A stretch of DNA of 64,000 bases from Hysterangium stoloniferum. Its lineage: Eukaryota; Basidiomycota; Agaricomycetes; Hysterangiales; Hysterangiaceae. Where the stretch lies: NCBI GenBank assembly GCA_015178975.1, contig WHVD01000020.1, positions 186,001-250,000 on the forward strand. Reading direction: 5' to 3'. Made by a program: the position numbers and the translations under genes. Under the pieces are notes generated by a model. The model was not told the DNA's origin. It did not search any database and was given only the letters and a program-made list of their open reading frames with translations. Shown in pieces: positions 12,320 through 22,562 of this stretch. How positions within the stretch are numbered: the first letter of the stretch is position 1; each line of letters starts with the position of its first letter.

Positions 12320-12823
12320 AGTGTGTATTGTGCTTGGCGTGGAGCCCCACAGTATCCACATTGGGTCTGTGTCACTGCATTTCTTCCTGGCCACGTCCAC
12401 ACTGGGCCATCTTGGGCCATGGCTTCTTTGGAGCCTACTACCAATGTTTCCTCCCTGACCTCCCCACCTCCTGCCCCTGCAGCACAGAAGACATCCAGTC
12501 CCACCTCCACATCCTTTCCGAGTGCCACCTTCACGAGGAACACTGCCACACCCTCCGCACTGCCTCTCAAGACATCACTCCCCATTATCCTCGGCACCCA
12601 CAAGGGCCTTGAAGCCCTAGCTGAGTTCATTGTCGCCTCCGATGCTTTCCAGAAAGCATAACCGGCCACCATCCCTGCCCTCCCCTTCCCTACATTTGAC
12701 CCTCTTGCCCATACCAATCAGCTATATACATACATATCCTGCCGCCCCCACCTACCATTAGGGTACTTTATGTATCTTAGTTATACAATGTGGTATATAA
12801 ATGTATTTGAAAAAAAAAAAAAA
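12320..12823 (+). mobile_element. LINE (non-LTR) 3' end with poly(A)
   Basis: The stretch encodes, in two overlapping frames, the C-terminal zinc-binding tail typical of fungal LINE polymerases: a Cys/His segment near 12470-12540 (CPCSTEDIQSHLHILSEC) and the following ILGTHKGLEALAEFI near 12585-12640. A stop, about 150 bases of 3' sequence and a run of 14 A (12810-12823) follow. The 5' part is missing, as in most LINE copies, and the coding tail carries at least one frameshift. No clear target duplication was found. An alternative, a host gene with a Cys-rich tail, is unlikely given the poly(A). Confidence 0.65.
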
Positions 12824-13317
12824 GATGGAGGCACGTGATATATGTCTTTGAGTGATATATGTCTTTGACAATGCTCAGTCTTTGACTGTGTGTGTCTGTA
12901 GATGTTTTGATTGGTCTGGTTTTCACGGTCTAGACCTGGGTGAACATCCTTCGTACTTTTTTGTACTTACATACCTTATGCATGCTGATGAGTCCTGAAC
13001 TTCTACCTTAGACCTGTACTTGAGCGCTCTTACATATCAAATATACATTATTTGCCATTTTCTTCTTACTCCGGCTTGGAGCCCTTGAAATCAGTATGTT
13101 GCCTTAAATTACACGAATTGTACTTGCAGTAAAAATTTTCAAGGGCATTTCAAGTGCGAAATGCTGGCTTATTCACCTTACCTTAAATATGATTAAGTGC
13201 AATAAGGGAGATCAAGTACCGAAAACATTTTCCTGATTAGCCTCTCTTATGAGAAAGTCAGTCCCATCTTAATCTATATGACTCGCAAGGCACCAATTAT
13301 CTAGAACTGTTAAGAAC
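12824..13317. other. No recognisable gene
   Basis: The sequence between the LINE tail and the solo LTR has a short direct repeat (GTGATATATGTCTTTGA twice, 12834-12868) and no supported coding region. Confidence 0.5.
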
Positions 13318-13930
13318 TGGAAACTGACTAATGTCGGTGGCCGACAGGGACCAATCGGAAGGACTTGGCTTCAGCTTATGTGCTGCGCCCTCGCAAATAT
13401 CCGTAGGATGTCCTTAAATTTCGGGCGGGCGAAGACTAATCCTAGTGAGTACCTTTCGGCGTGATACCGATCAGAATCGAAGGACAAGTCGAGCGTCAGG
13501 CCAAGGGGTCGGGGCCAGGAGTGGGCGAGCGCATGCGAAGGCGGATGGGGGATTCTTAGTATGAGACTGATACAGGCGTATGAGGGTATTCTGAGTCGAT
13601 ATTCTGATTGCCTAGTAACTACAACTATAGCGGGTTCATATACAAGTAACAGGCGTCTGGAAAATACTAATGGGGAGAAGGGCGGAACACAGTATTAACA
13701 ATAAGCTTGACTAGGAACGGGAAGTTTATGATTAGTTCGATCAACATAATAAAGGGGACGTATCAAAGTTTGACCAGACAATACGAGTTGTTTTGATGTG
13801 GGCGTAAACGGAGTTTGATCTTCGCGAAAACATTCGTCAGCTTCGGGGCCGATGGTTTCCGAGAGGGTGACTTGTCGTTGACAAGTGGCGATAACCTCGG
13901 GACCGATAGGGTTGCGACACGGTCGTAACA
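13318..13930 (-). repeat. Solo LTR, family A, with 5-bp target duplication
   Basis: It has the same ends as the LTR at 5132-5853 and is flanked by AGAAC at 13313-13317 and 13931-13935. It is 613 bp because it lacks about 95 internal bases present in the other copy. The perfect duplication and high similarity suggest a fairly recent insertion followed by LTR-LTR recombination. Confidence 0.95.
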
Positions 13931-13979
13931 AGAACTATATGTGTTAGGACATTATTATCGTTGACCAAGCCAGATCGCC

Positions 13980-14129
13980 TGTACGCTGCATATCCGCCTA
14001 AAATTGGGTGGGTGGAGACTGCTCAGTTGTTCTGCAAGGTCACGGTTCTGCCGTGTTCAGTCATTTTATTTCAAATCATTTTTATTTACAGTATTACACT
14101 AGTACTGGTATGGTAATGTTACACGTAGG
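13980..14129 (-). other. 3' flank of the HNH gene, shared with the pseudogene
   Basis: The bases downstream of the stop (GGTCACGGTTCTGCC..., TATTACACTAGTACTGG) recur at 25615-25700 behind the dead copy. The duplicated unit therefore includes the 3' untranslated region. Confidence 0.7.
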
Positions 14130-15509
14130 TCAAAACGTAGGCACACCTTCCCTCCACTGCTCCATACGCTGAGAGTTCTCTTGTACCTTCTTGTCATGGC
14201 GTTCTCTCACAGCCTGTGAATTTCCCCAAAAGAACAACACCACGTCGTCCTCATCCCACTTTGCCTGGCCCTCCGAATCCACCCAATCTCCTTCTCCAGT
14301 CGCAGCTCCAGCAGTGGCATTCCGAGCACCAGATCTACCAGCAGCCCGGCCTGCATCACGCTTGTTAATTGCAGTCATTCTATCGTAAGTAGTCCTCGAC
14401 GATGCCGATGGTGCTGGGACAGGCACGGGTGGGCGAGGAGGCTGGGCGAGCTTTCGAAGGGTCTCTGTGCCATTGCCCCACCATTTGACGGCTGCAGCAC
14501 CATAATTGTAGTGTAGCAACAAGTCAGATGGCTTTAGTTTCTTGGTACCTTTCATGAAAGCGGCATCTCTATTGTCTGGGAGTAATTCTTGTGTGGCCGG
14601 GTCCGGGTTTAGCCATTGCAGTGTATATCGGCTATTTGTCGGATATGTGATACTTGTCGTCATATTGGGTCGTTTGTTGCGAGGGGGGATGTCTGAGGTG
14701 CTAAGATAGCGGTTGGGAGTCTTGATTATATCGGGGAGGTTGAGATGAAACAATGACAAAGAGATTGACAAATATGACGAACCTTCACGATGGCTATGCG
14801 GCGTGAATCAAATACGTAGTGTGCCGTGGGAGTTGCGAACACGCCATTGCGAATATCATTAATGTCGTCGAGATCTCCCACATCCTCGCTGTAGTTTGGT
14901 CGATTGCCTACAATAAGCTGGAACCACTGAAATAGCCGAAGGGAGATGGTCAGATGTTTCCCAAGCACAAGATTGTAGAACTTACTTTGGAACCTCGACT
15001 AAAGGGAATGATATGTAAACCGGCTCCAATGTCTGGAGCACCTCCTGTCCACACACAAAAACCATCACGCTCCAACAAATTATTGCGAAATTCATTGCGA
15101 CTCTGCGTGGGTTCTGAAGGCATGCTTGTCCTCATCTTGATGACCTCGAGGTCAACAGCCTGGTAGGAATCTTTGTTGGATAGAGTACAAGTGTTATGTG
15201 TGCACGCATGACAGTAACAGCATCCGTAAAAAACGTACTTGTATCCGTGATATAATAGTAGATCCCCCCACTGTCCAGATCTCCATCAGTACTAATGCTA
15301 TCACCGTCAGATTCGAGTGCCAGACTGCCTTCAACACCGAGGATAGACCATGCAAGGTAGCAAAGATACTTCCGGGGTTTCAAACATAAAGATTCAATCG
15401 TGTCTAACGGTATTTGGAGATAAAAGGGTGAGTCTTCATCATCTAGAAGAACCAACCCAACAAAGTGATCAGGAATAGAAAGGGTGTTGGATCCAGCAGA
15501 CGAAGACAT
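14130..15509 (-). CDS. HNH-nuclease-domain protein (four exons, 396 aa, looks whole)
   Basis: Exons on the minus strand are 15239-15509, 14986-15170, 14783-14926 and 14130-14720. The introns (68, 59 and 62 bp) are all GT...AG, and phases agree at every junction. The ATG at 15509 is the only start upstream of the conserved region. Residues 125-200 form the HNH_2-type fold seen in many agaric proteins: RDGFCVWTGG, then His143 (LHIIPFS), Asn179 (IRNG) and His188 (AHYVFD), the H-N-H metal and catalytic set. The N-terminal 100 residues resemble the family's leader domain (IPLDTIESLCLKPRKYLCYLAW). The C-terminal 190 residues are low-complexity, rich in Ala, Gly and Pro. The family is common in basidiomycetes; its substrate is not established, so nuclease activity is inferred from motifs. 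A dead paralogue lies at 25610-28866. Confidence 0.88.
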
Positions 15510-16155
15510 CTACGTAGAAAGTTGTTGACGATGCCGCGAACAAACAAAATTGTAATGTTTGTATGTCACGTGACACCGGGCAGCGTAGAAACGGCACAGT
15601 TTTAACCCATACCTCCATATACCCAACGGTGGGATTTTCATATTGAAGAATTGTACAATACTATCAACAGGCCCGCTTAGGGCCTTATAAGCACGGGGAG
15701 ACACGCTGAAATGTAGCAATGGGTGGCCTTATTTCCCCCATACAAATGCATAGCCGATCAATTCCAGTGATTGCCATTACAATGAAATTTACTGGACAGC
15801 TGATCTGATCAATATAAGATAAGATTAATCAAAGGTTCATATTTCTTGCACTAATACATGGAATAAATTTGAAAAACTCAAATAAAATATATTAACTTTG
15901 TTGTTTTGCATGATCTGGCCTATTCAACAATGTGTTCTGTTGGAGATGCAAAAGTGCTTCTGCCACACTCAATGACCTTGTAAGGTTTGAATGGGAAATA
16001 TGTTTTAGTTGTTCTGTGTTGGAATTTACATCATGGATAACAGATTCTGAAGATCAGATCTATTTTTACGACAACAAAGGAGTTATGTCACTCACCCTTT
16101 CCTTTGTTCTACTGCTTATTGTTCTCAGTGTTTTATTGTTCTACCAAAGATATAT
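15510..16155. other. HNH promoter region and unassigned sequence
   Basis: The first ~130 bases upstream of the HNH start are homologous to 28870-28970 upstream of the dead copy and probably hold the promoter; no TATA box was convincing. The segment 15763-15835 recurs at about 51275-51347. No further gene is supported; a 76-codon plus-strand frame near 15932 starts only at GTG. Confidence 0.5.
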
Positions 16156-16157
16156 AC

Positions 16158-17060
16158 AGTAGGCAACAAAACCATTCAGATGTTTCTTTGTTTTGAAAAG
16201 ATCCTTTAGCATTAGCCCAAAATAAATTCTAAAAATTCTGAATAAATTATGATAGATGCTCTAATATCATTAAATGTTGATTACATAACCATGATGTCAT
16301 ATGTCCATTTATGGCCATGCAATAATACCATGAATACAGCCTGTACACCCATCACCCCTCTAACTGAGCCCCATTCCCATTTTAGCTTATGACCTGTCAC
16401 AATTCAGACTCTGCTCCCACTCCATTCCCATTATGGTTTCATGACCTGTCACAATTCAGACTCTGCTCTGTTCCATCCCATTCCTAACAACAAATTTGGT
16501 GTTTACTATTCTCATTTTATGTTTTGCTAGTTTCGTTTCATTATTACTGGATTTGGTATGTTATTCATTCCACGGCCTATATTCTGGCAGATGTTGTACA
16601 TACAATCCAGTCAGAAAATCAGCTTAGATTCCCCCCCAGTAATCTAGTACATTTTCCACTCTAAACCCATTTTTGAATTACACCACTCTCACTAGTGGGA
16701 GCCCACGGGCTCCGACACATCTATCTCTCTTATTTATCCCAACTCCCCAACCTTTCGACCCATGACCTCTGACCTATGACCCCTCGACCCACGAACTCTG
16801 CCTGGTCTTCCCAGGTTTCCCGTCCCCCTATTTGAAATTGGACAACACGATCTCGCAAGGGTGCAGCCTATAAGCTGAAGCCAAGCTCTACTGGCTTTCC
16901 TGCAGGTTTCTCCGGAAACCCACCATGTATGTACCCTAACAAGTGGAATGGGAGAAGAAACCAAAGGAGGTGTGTCAGAACTTGATAGAAAGTATGCCTA
17001 GAAGAGTAGAAGCTGTAATTAAGGCCAAGGGTATACCAAGTATATTGGGTTTATAAAATA
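16158..17060 (+). mobile_element. Tc1/mariner remnant interrupted by a family C LTR piece
   Basis: The left end at TA|CAGTAGGCAACAAAACC (16158) looks like a Tc1-type terminus. The C-terminal end of a Tc1 transposase is readable at about 16942-17055 (LIESMPRRVEAVIKAKG). A truncated family C LTR (about 16330-16941) separates the two pieces, and most of the transposase is gone. Confidence 0.65.
16330..16941 (+). repeat. Truncated family C LTR
   Basis: It is homologous to 17690-18283 (…CTAACTGAGCCCC... to ...TACCCTAACA). Its 5' portion is missing. It sits inside Tc1 sequence. Confidence 0.75.
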
Positions 17061-17265
17061 CAGGCAGCAAAACTATTTGGATGTTAAGGAGTGCACGAGG
17101 AGCTTATCAGAGGGTTTCTGGAGAAACCTGTGGGAAAGCCAGTAGGACTTGGCTTCAGCTTTTAGGCTGTGCCCTTGCGAGATCGTGTTGTCCAATTTCA
17201 GATGGGCAGACAGGAATCCCGGGGAGTCCAGGGTGTTGGTTGGTTGAGAGGTGTGATGTATTAGC
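17061..17265. repeat. Second Tc1-like terminus followed by an inverted family C LTR piece
   Basis: At 17061 a second CAGGCAGCAAAACTATTTGG terminus appears in the same orientation as the one at 16158. From about 17100 to 17260 a piece of family C LTR runs in the opposite orientation to the LTR at 17437 (GGACTTGGCTTCAGC... CAATTTCAGA). Confidence 0.6.
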
Positions 17266-17436
17266 CTTATTTTAATACTATCTTCTGAAAAAGGAGTCCA
17301 ATGCTCTATCAAAATGTGCAAATACTCAATTCACTGCAAGGTAAAATAATTTAAGTATTTGATATTAATCAGTGGCAGCCTGAATAGACTTAGAACCCCT
17401 GAAGTCAAGAGTTTACTTGAATATATGCACCCAACT

Positions 17437-18283
17437 TGTTACGACCAGAACTCCCGCTGGACTCCGGGCACCAACCTACATATATGCACCCACACTCTAG
17501 TTATGTCACTTTCAGTCAACTGGAATACCCACTGGGACCCAGACATCAATCCTGTCCACACCGACCTTTGTTGTCTTATGAACCAGTCACTGGAATACCT
17601 GCCGGAACCTGCACACATCATCTCCTGTCTATCTCCAACCCTCTCCCACACATCAGTCACCAGACCTCGCTCAGAATACCCATCAGCTGTCTAACTGAGC
17701 CCCGTTCCTGTTATGGACATATGACCTGTCACAATTTGGACTCCACTCCCACCCCGTTCCCGTTTACGGTCTAATGACCTGTCACATTTCGGACTCCGCT
17801 CCACTCCATTCCGTTCCTAACACCAAATCTGGTGTTTACTTATCTCGTTTTATGTTTGCTAGTTTATATTTCATTATTACTGGATTTGGTAATGCATACA
17901 CTCAGCAGTCTATATAAAATAGCTAATGTTGTACATACAATCCAGTCAGAAAATTAGATTAGATTTCCCACTCTAAACTCCTCTCTGAGAAATCCGCTTC
18001 ACTCTCATCGGAGCCCATGGGCTCTGACTCTCCTACCGCTTGACCTCTGACTTTATTGTCACTCGACCTCTGACTCTTCACCTCTTGACCTCCGTGGCTT
18101 TCCCACCATCAGTCTCACCAACTCCCGACCTACTATCTGTCTCCCTGGACTCCCCAGGTTCCCCGTCCACCTGTCTGAAATTGGACGACACGATCTCATG
18201 AGGGTGCAGCCTATAACCTGAAGCCAAGTCCTACTGACGTTCCCGTGGGTTCCCGGAACCCTCCGTGTATGCACCACTTAACA
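17437..18283 (+). repeat. Family C 5' LTR
   Basis: It begins TGTTACGACCAG and ends CACTTAACA, 847 bp. It contains AGTCAGAAAAT at 17944-17954, exactly complementary to ATTTTCTGACT at 18286-18296 just after the LTR (predicted self-primer site). Other family C LTRs are at 27696-28660 and 40928-41732 (inverted), with pieces at 16330-16941 and 17100-17260. Confidence 0.9.
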
Positions 18284-18285
18284 GT

Positions 18286-18296
18286 ATTTTCTGACT
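18286..18296 (+). promoter_or_regulatory. Predicted self-primer binding site, family C
   Basis: ATTTTCTGACT follows the LTR after a two-base GT spacer and is an 11-base reverse complement of LTR positions 17944-17954. The layout equals that of families A, B and G with a different sequence. Confidence 0.7.
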
Positions 18297-20739
18297 AAGA
18301 CTCACAGATTGTCAACATGCCACCAAAAAGAAAAGTACCTACATATACACATTACTCTGCATTCCCCGCTTACTTTGTACACCAGTCAGGCACTCACAAA
18401 CCAGTGGGATGCCATGGATGAAGCCTGCATCGAAGAAATCCCAAAAAGCCCGGATACTTCCGACCATGAGGACAAGTCCACAGCCCCTGACAAGGGCAAG
18501 GGTGTCGAACAAAACACAGCTTCAGATCAACTGCACATGGGGGATCCTACTTCTGAATTTTTAGCAGGCACTATAGATAAATTTATGAAGTACCTGCTTG
18601 ATGAATGAAAGAAGAGAGAACAAGAACTCCACAGTCAAAAGTCAATGCTCCGGAACCCTTCACGGGTTCCAACCCCAACAAACCTTCCACCTTCCTCATG
18701 CAATGTCACTTCAATTTCTGTGATCGATCCGCCGCATTTTCCACGGACTCCCGAAAAGTCAACTACGCACTTTCATACCTCTTGGGATCCGCATTGAAAT
18801 GGTTCAAACTGGCTTTTAGCGGACTTTCTGAGGATGAGCCACTCTGGCTTGAAGATTGGGATGCATTTGTTGAGGAGCTAGAAACCAACTTCGGCCCATA
18901 TGACCCTACCGGAGAAGCCAAGAATAGTCTGACCAATCTTCATATGAAGGACAACCAGTGCATCATGGATTACATTGTCCAATTCAATAATCTCGCCACG
19001 CATTGTCAGTGGGGCGATCCCGCTCTCCACCACCAATTCTATGCTGGTCTGCCCTCCCACCTTAAAGGATGAAGTCTCTAAAGGAGAAGATGGCAAGCCA
19101 AAAACACTGTCCCGTATGTGCCTCAAGGCTCAAAATGCAGATGCACACTATTGGGAACGTCGCGCAGAAGTTGCCTGTGAGACTTCCACAGACAAGGTCA
19201 AGTCCATGGCCAATAAAAACAACAACAACACTCCATCCACCAGCAACCAAAATTCCATGCAATCTGACAAGAAGAATGATAAAAAGTCTCCTAACAACAA
19301 CAACAACAATAACAAAGGTCAACAGTCCGGCAAGCAAACTAGAAAACCCGACCTTACTGGCAAGCTTGGAGCTGATGGCAAATTGACCCCACAGGAAAGA
19401 CAATGTTGTATGGACAACAACCTCTGTTTCTTGTGCAGAAAACCTGGTTATCAAGTTCTGGAATGTCCGTTGGTGAAAGCAAACTCTGCAAAAGGTCGAA
19501 CAGCCAAAGCATCCTCCATGGAAGCTCTGTCGAAGGACAAACCGGCTTCTGACTAAAAAAAAGAGTAAGCAACCCCACGGACTCCACATGGGTTGGGGGT
19601 TGAATTACCTCTCTGCGCATTCATGAGTCTACTTGTCTCAATGCATCCACTCATTTGAACTCTGACTCGTTTTTTATTAAACTTATGTCTAATATGATCC
19701 CAAAATTTGTTTTCTCAGCACTTATAGATTCCGGTTCAACCCACTGTTTTTTAGATACAAAATTCATGCAAAATAATCTGTTGCCAACTTATCCAATCAA
19801 TCCAGTCGGACTCTGGCTCTTTGATGGCACAAGCAATTTGGTTATCACCCAAGCTTGCAATTTATCCATCAAGTTCCCCTGTGGAACATCTCAATTGGTC
19901 ACTTTCTATGTGACCCAGTTAGACTCAAGTTGCTCGGTTGTCCTAGGACATAACTGGCTTACCTGCTACAATCCATTGATTCACTGGGTAGCTAACAGTA
20001 TAATTTTCCAGACACCCACAGTGCCCAAGTTAACTGCGTGTGACACGGCCTCCATGGCACCTGCAGCTTCGGTAGCTCCTGTGATCCCCACGGCCATCTC
20101 ATCACCTCTGGCCATTTTGGCACCCACAGCCTTCCCAGCACCTGCAGCTTCAGTAGCCCCTGTGATCCCTATGGCACCCATAGCTTCCCTGGACCCCATG
20201 GCACCTCCATCTATTTCTCTCATTAATGCTGCAGCATTTATTAGGGCTACAAAAATGAATGGATCCCAGGCATTCACTATCAATTTGAAAATTAATGAAG
20301 CAACCAGTCATTTTTCAATTCCTGTATCCACATATGAGCAAACAGCTGATCTAGAAGGTGTCCTGGAGAAATATCATGACTTTTGTGGATGTTTTTAGTA
20401 AGTGAAAAGCTGACCAGCTTCCGCCCCACAGAGATTACAACCTAAAAATCGACCTCGAAGATGGCACCCAGCCACCCCTTGGACATATTTACCTGCTTTC
20501 CTCCATGGAACTTTCCACAATTTGTGATTTCCTGGATGAACATTTGTCCATAGGTTTTATCAGACCCTCAAAATATCCTTTTGGAGCACCTGTTCTGTTT
20601 GTCAAGAAAAAGGATGGATCTCTTAGACTTTGTGTTGATTTCAGAGGACTCAATGCTGTTACAAAAAAGGATAAGTATCCACTTCCACTCATTTCTGACT
20701 TGCTTGATGCTCCACAGAATGCCCGGATTTATGTATATC

Positions 20740-21090
20740 TTCAAAACAGTGGAGTATTATGGGATGGACAGGGAAAGGTTTGTCTTCCAGCAGGACAATG
20801 ACCCTAAACACACTTGCAAGTTGGCCAAGGATTGGTTCAAGGACCATCAGGTGGAGGTTTTAGACTGGCCTGCACAGTCTCCAGACCTGAATCCAATAGA
20901 ACACTTATGGTGGGAGTTGAAGAGAAGGCTTGGAACATACCCTGAGGCACCCAAGAGCATATTGGAGCTCTGGGAGAGAGTGGAGGTGGAATGGGAGGTA
21001 TTCCAAGGGAGAAATGCCTTGAATTGATCAAGAGCATGCCTAGAAGGGTTGCTGCAGTACTAAAGGCCAAGGGGTACAATAAATACTGAA
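20740..21090 (+). pseudogene. Tc1-type DDE transposase, C-terminal fragment
   Basis: The readable protein piece [18 protein letters not shown], then WPAQSPDLNPIEHLWWELKR, is the second catalytic Asp region and the following DDE/D block of Tc1/mariner transposases (DDE_3 superfamily), which cut and rejoin TIR ends. The tail LIKSMPRRVAAVLKAKG continues in another frame to about 21090. The N-terminal DNA-binding half and first catalytic Asp are missing; the piece begins directly at the break in the family C reverse transcriptase. It is not active. Confidence 0.85.
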
Positions 21091-21107
21091 ACTGGTAAGA
21101 ACTAGTA

Positions 21108-21326
21108 ATTAATTACAAGAGCAAAAAAAGTGTCTGGATGCACCATGTCCATTATTAATTTCCTACCTTCCTGATAAGGAAAGCTATGATGTCATGCTTA
21201 TGTCATCATGTAGGTCAAATGTATACCTCTTACCTCTGATTTATTCAGAATTTTATCTATTTTATTTCTGGAGCTGTAAACCCATCTTTCCAATTTCACC
21301 AAACATCTGGATGCTTTTTTGGGTCA
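21108..21326. repeat. Tc1-like inverted termini ending at a TA site
   Basis: The left segment (CAAGAGCAAAAAAAGTGTCTGGATG) and the right segment ending TTTTTTGGGTCACTG|TA (21326) are imperfect inverted repeats. The right end lands in a TA inside the next Gypsy fragment. This may be the true right terminus of the truncated Tc1 element. Confidence 0.5.
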
Positions 21327-22065
21327 CTGTACATGGACCAGTGCATCTGTCGGTGGGACATCTCCTTCTGTAACTGGAAGTATTCCAGTGTGTGGTGGTC
21401 TGTGTAAACTTCAAAATAGCACCCTAAGAGACTGGTACACCACTTCTTGATAGCCTTGATGATTGCTAACAGTTCCTTCTTGTGGACTGGATAGTTGCGT
21501 TTAGCCTGGTTCAACTGGCATGAGTGGTAAGCAACAGGTTGGGCAGTGGCCCAATCCTTGCCAAAACTAAGCACAGCACTGGTGTGTCAATTGCTGGCAT
21601 CAGTGGTTAAGAATATTTTGCCTGTTGGGTCGATTGCTGGCATCAGTGGTTAAGAATATCTTGCCTGTTGGGTCATCATAGTCGATGACTGTGAGACAGT
21701 CTGTACCAGTGACCAATAGCTTGATGGCATTGAAGGCCTGCCAGTGTTCCGGAGTCCACATTGGGAATTGATGGTCACACTCTTTCATTGTTAGGGGGGT
21801 GAGGACACTGGTGTGTTTGGCCAAGGCAGGGAGAAATGCCAAAATATAACGTGTGAGTCCCAGGAGGCCCTGGACATTTGTGGCTGTGGTCGGCTGGGGC
21901 CAGTTGGTGATGCATTCTGTTTTCTGGGCATCTGGGCAGATACCCTCTGAGGAGATGTGGTGTCCGAGGAAGGAGAGCTCTGTAGCAAAAAGGACAGATT
22001 TGTCTGGGTTGCAATATAACTTGGCCACATGCAGTGCCTGTAGTACTTCTTTCATGCTGTTTTCA
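21327..22065 (-). mobile_element. Ty3/Gypsy fragment of a different lineage (RT end and RNase H)
   Basis: On the minus strand the piece encodes the end of reverse transcriptase (SFLGHHISSEGICPDAQKTE) and RNase H (NYPVHKKELLAIIKAIKKW, EVYTDHHTLEYF). The wording differs from families A, B, C and G, so this is another Gypsy lineage. It is only a fragment, with a few breaks, and its right terminus is a Tc1 insertion point. Confidence 0.85.
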
Positions 22066-22375
22066 AAGTTCATTGGATTCAAACCCGTCAATCACAATGT
22101 TAAATCCTTTACCGATTTTAACTCGGTTCTGGACCTTTTAAGGATCCAGAAGTTCATTGGATTCTAAACCCACCAGTCACATGGATCCTTAACTGACCTT
22201 AACTCGGTTGAGGATCCGATGAGCGATTGGTGGAGTTTATATATAAAATAAGCCTATACTGAGTATCCTAAAAAGTTTTGGAGCTAGGGCTTTCCCTGTG
22301 ATTGTCTCTCCACCATTATCATTTGACCGTGAAGAGGGGTGACAATGGGTCTTGTGGAGGGGAAGGCTGTTAGAT
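22066..22375. repeat. Repeat family E, copy 1 (inverted-repeat element)
   Basis: It is made of alternating AAGGATCC/AACTCGGTT words and ends TTTTGGAGCTAGGGCTTTCCC like the other E copies (29575-29885, 30709-31322, 47034-48616). About 80 bases beyond the apparent end are shared with 30625-30708, so the mobile or duplicated unit may be larger than the palindrome. Confidence 0.6.
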
Positions 22376-22562
22376 ATGGTAGATGTGGACAAAGAATGTA
22401 TTTGTGATTACTATGCAACTATACAGTAACACAAAATTTTGTACTTAGTTGGGAAATATAGAAACTAAAGAAAGTGAGATTATTTCATGGAACATACTGT
22501 ATTCTAACAAAGGCCCCCATTCAACATGTGCAAAATAGAATCCGCGGGATAATTTACATCGC

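Larger units (their letters stand above)
17437..20735 (+). mobile_element. Ty3/Gypsy, family C: 5' LTR, gag, protease and start of RT (broken)
   Basis: The 5' LTR (17437-18283) is followed by gag from 18317 (MPPKRK), with the capsid core about 18650-19070 (LEDWDAFVEELETNFGPYDPTG) and a knuckle near 19420 (CFLCRKPGYQVLEC). Protease follows at about 19655-20398 (ALIDSGSTHCF, VVLGHNWLT) with an unusual Ala/Pro/Val-rich repeat stretch at 20050-20210. The start of reverse transcriptase is at about 20505-20735 ([17 protein letters not shown]). The rest is lost where Tc1 sequence begins. It has several breaks, is less decayed than family B and is of intermediate age. Confidence 0.9.

Noticed and set aside
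12289-12717. 142-codon minus-strand open frame
   Set aside because: It is antisense to the recognisable LINE coding tail and has no domain.
15932-16162. Plus-strand frame with a hydrophobic tail that could be a small membrane protein
   Set aside because: It has no ATG start (GTG only) and overlaps the Tc1 terminus at its end.
19062-19589. 175-codon minus-strand open frame
   Set aside because: Antisense shadow of family C gag with hydrophobic runs created by Asn-rich coding sequence.
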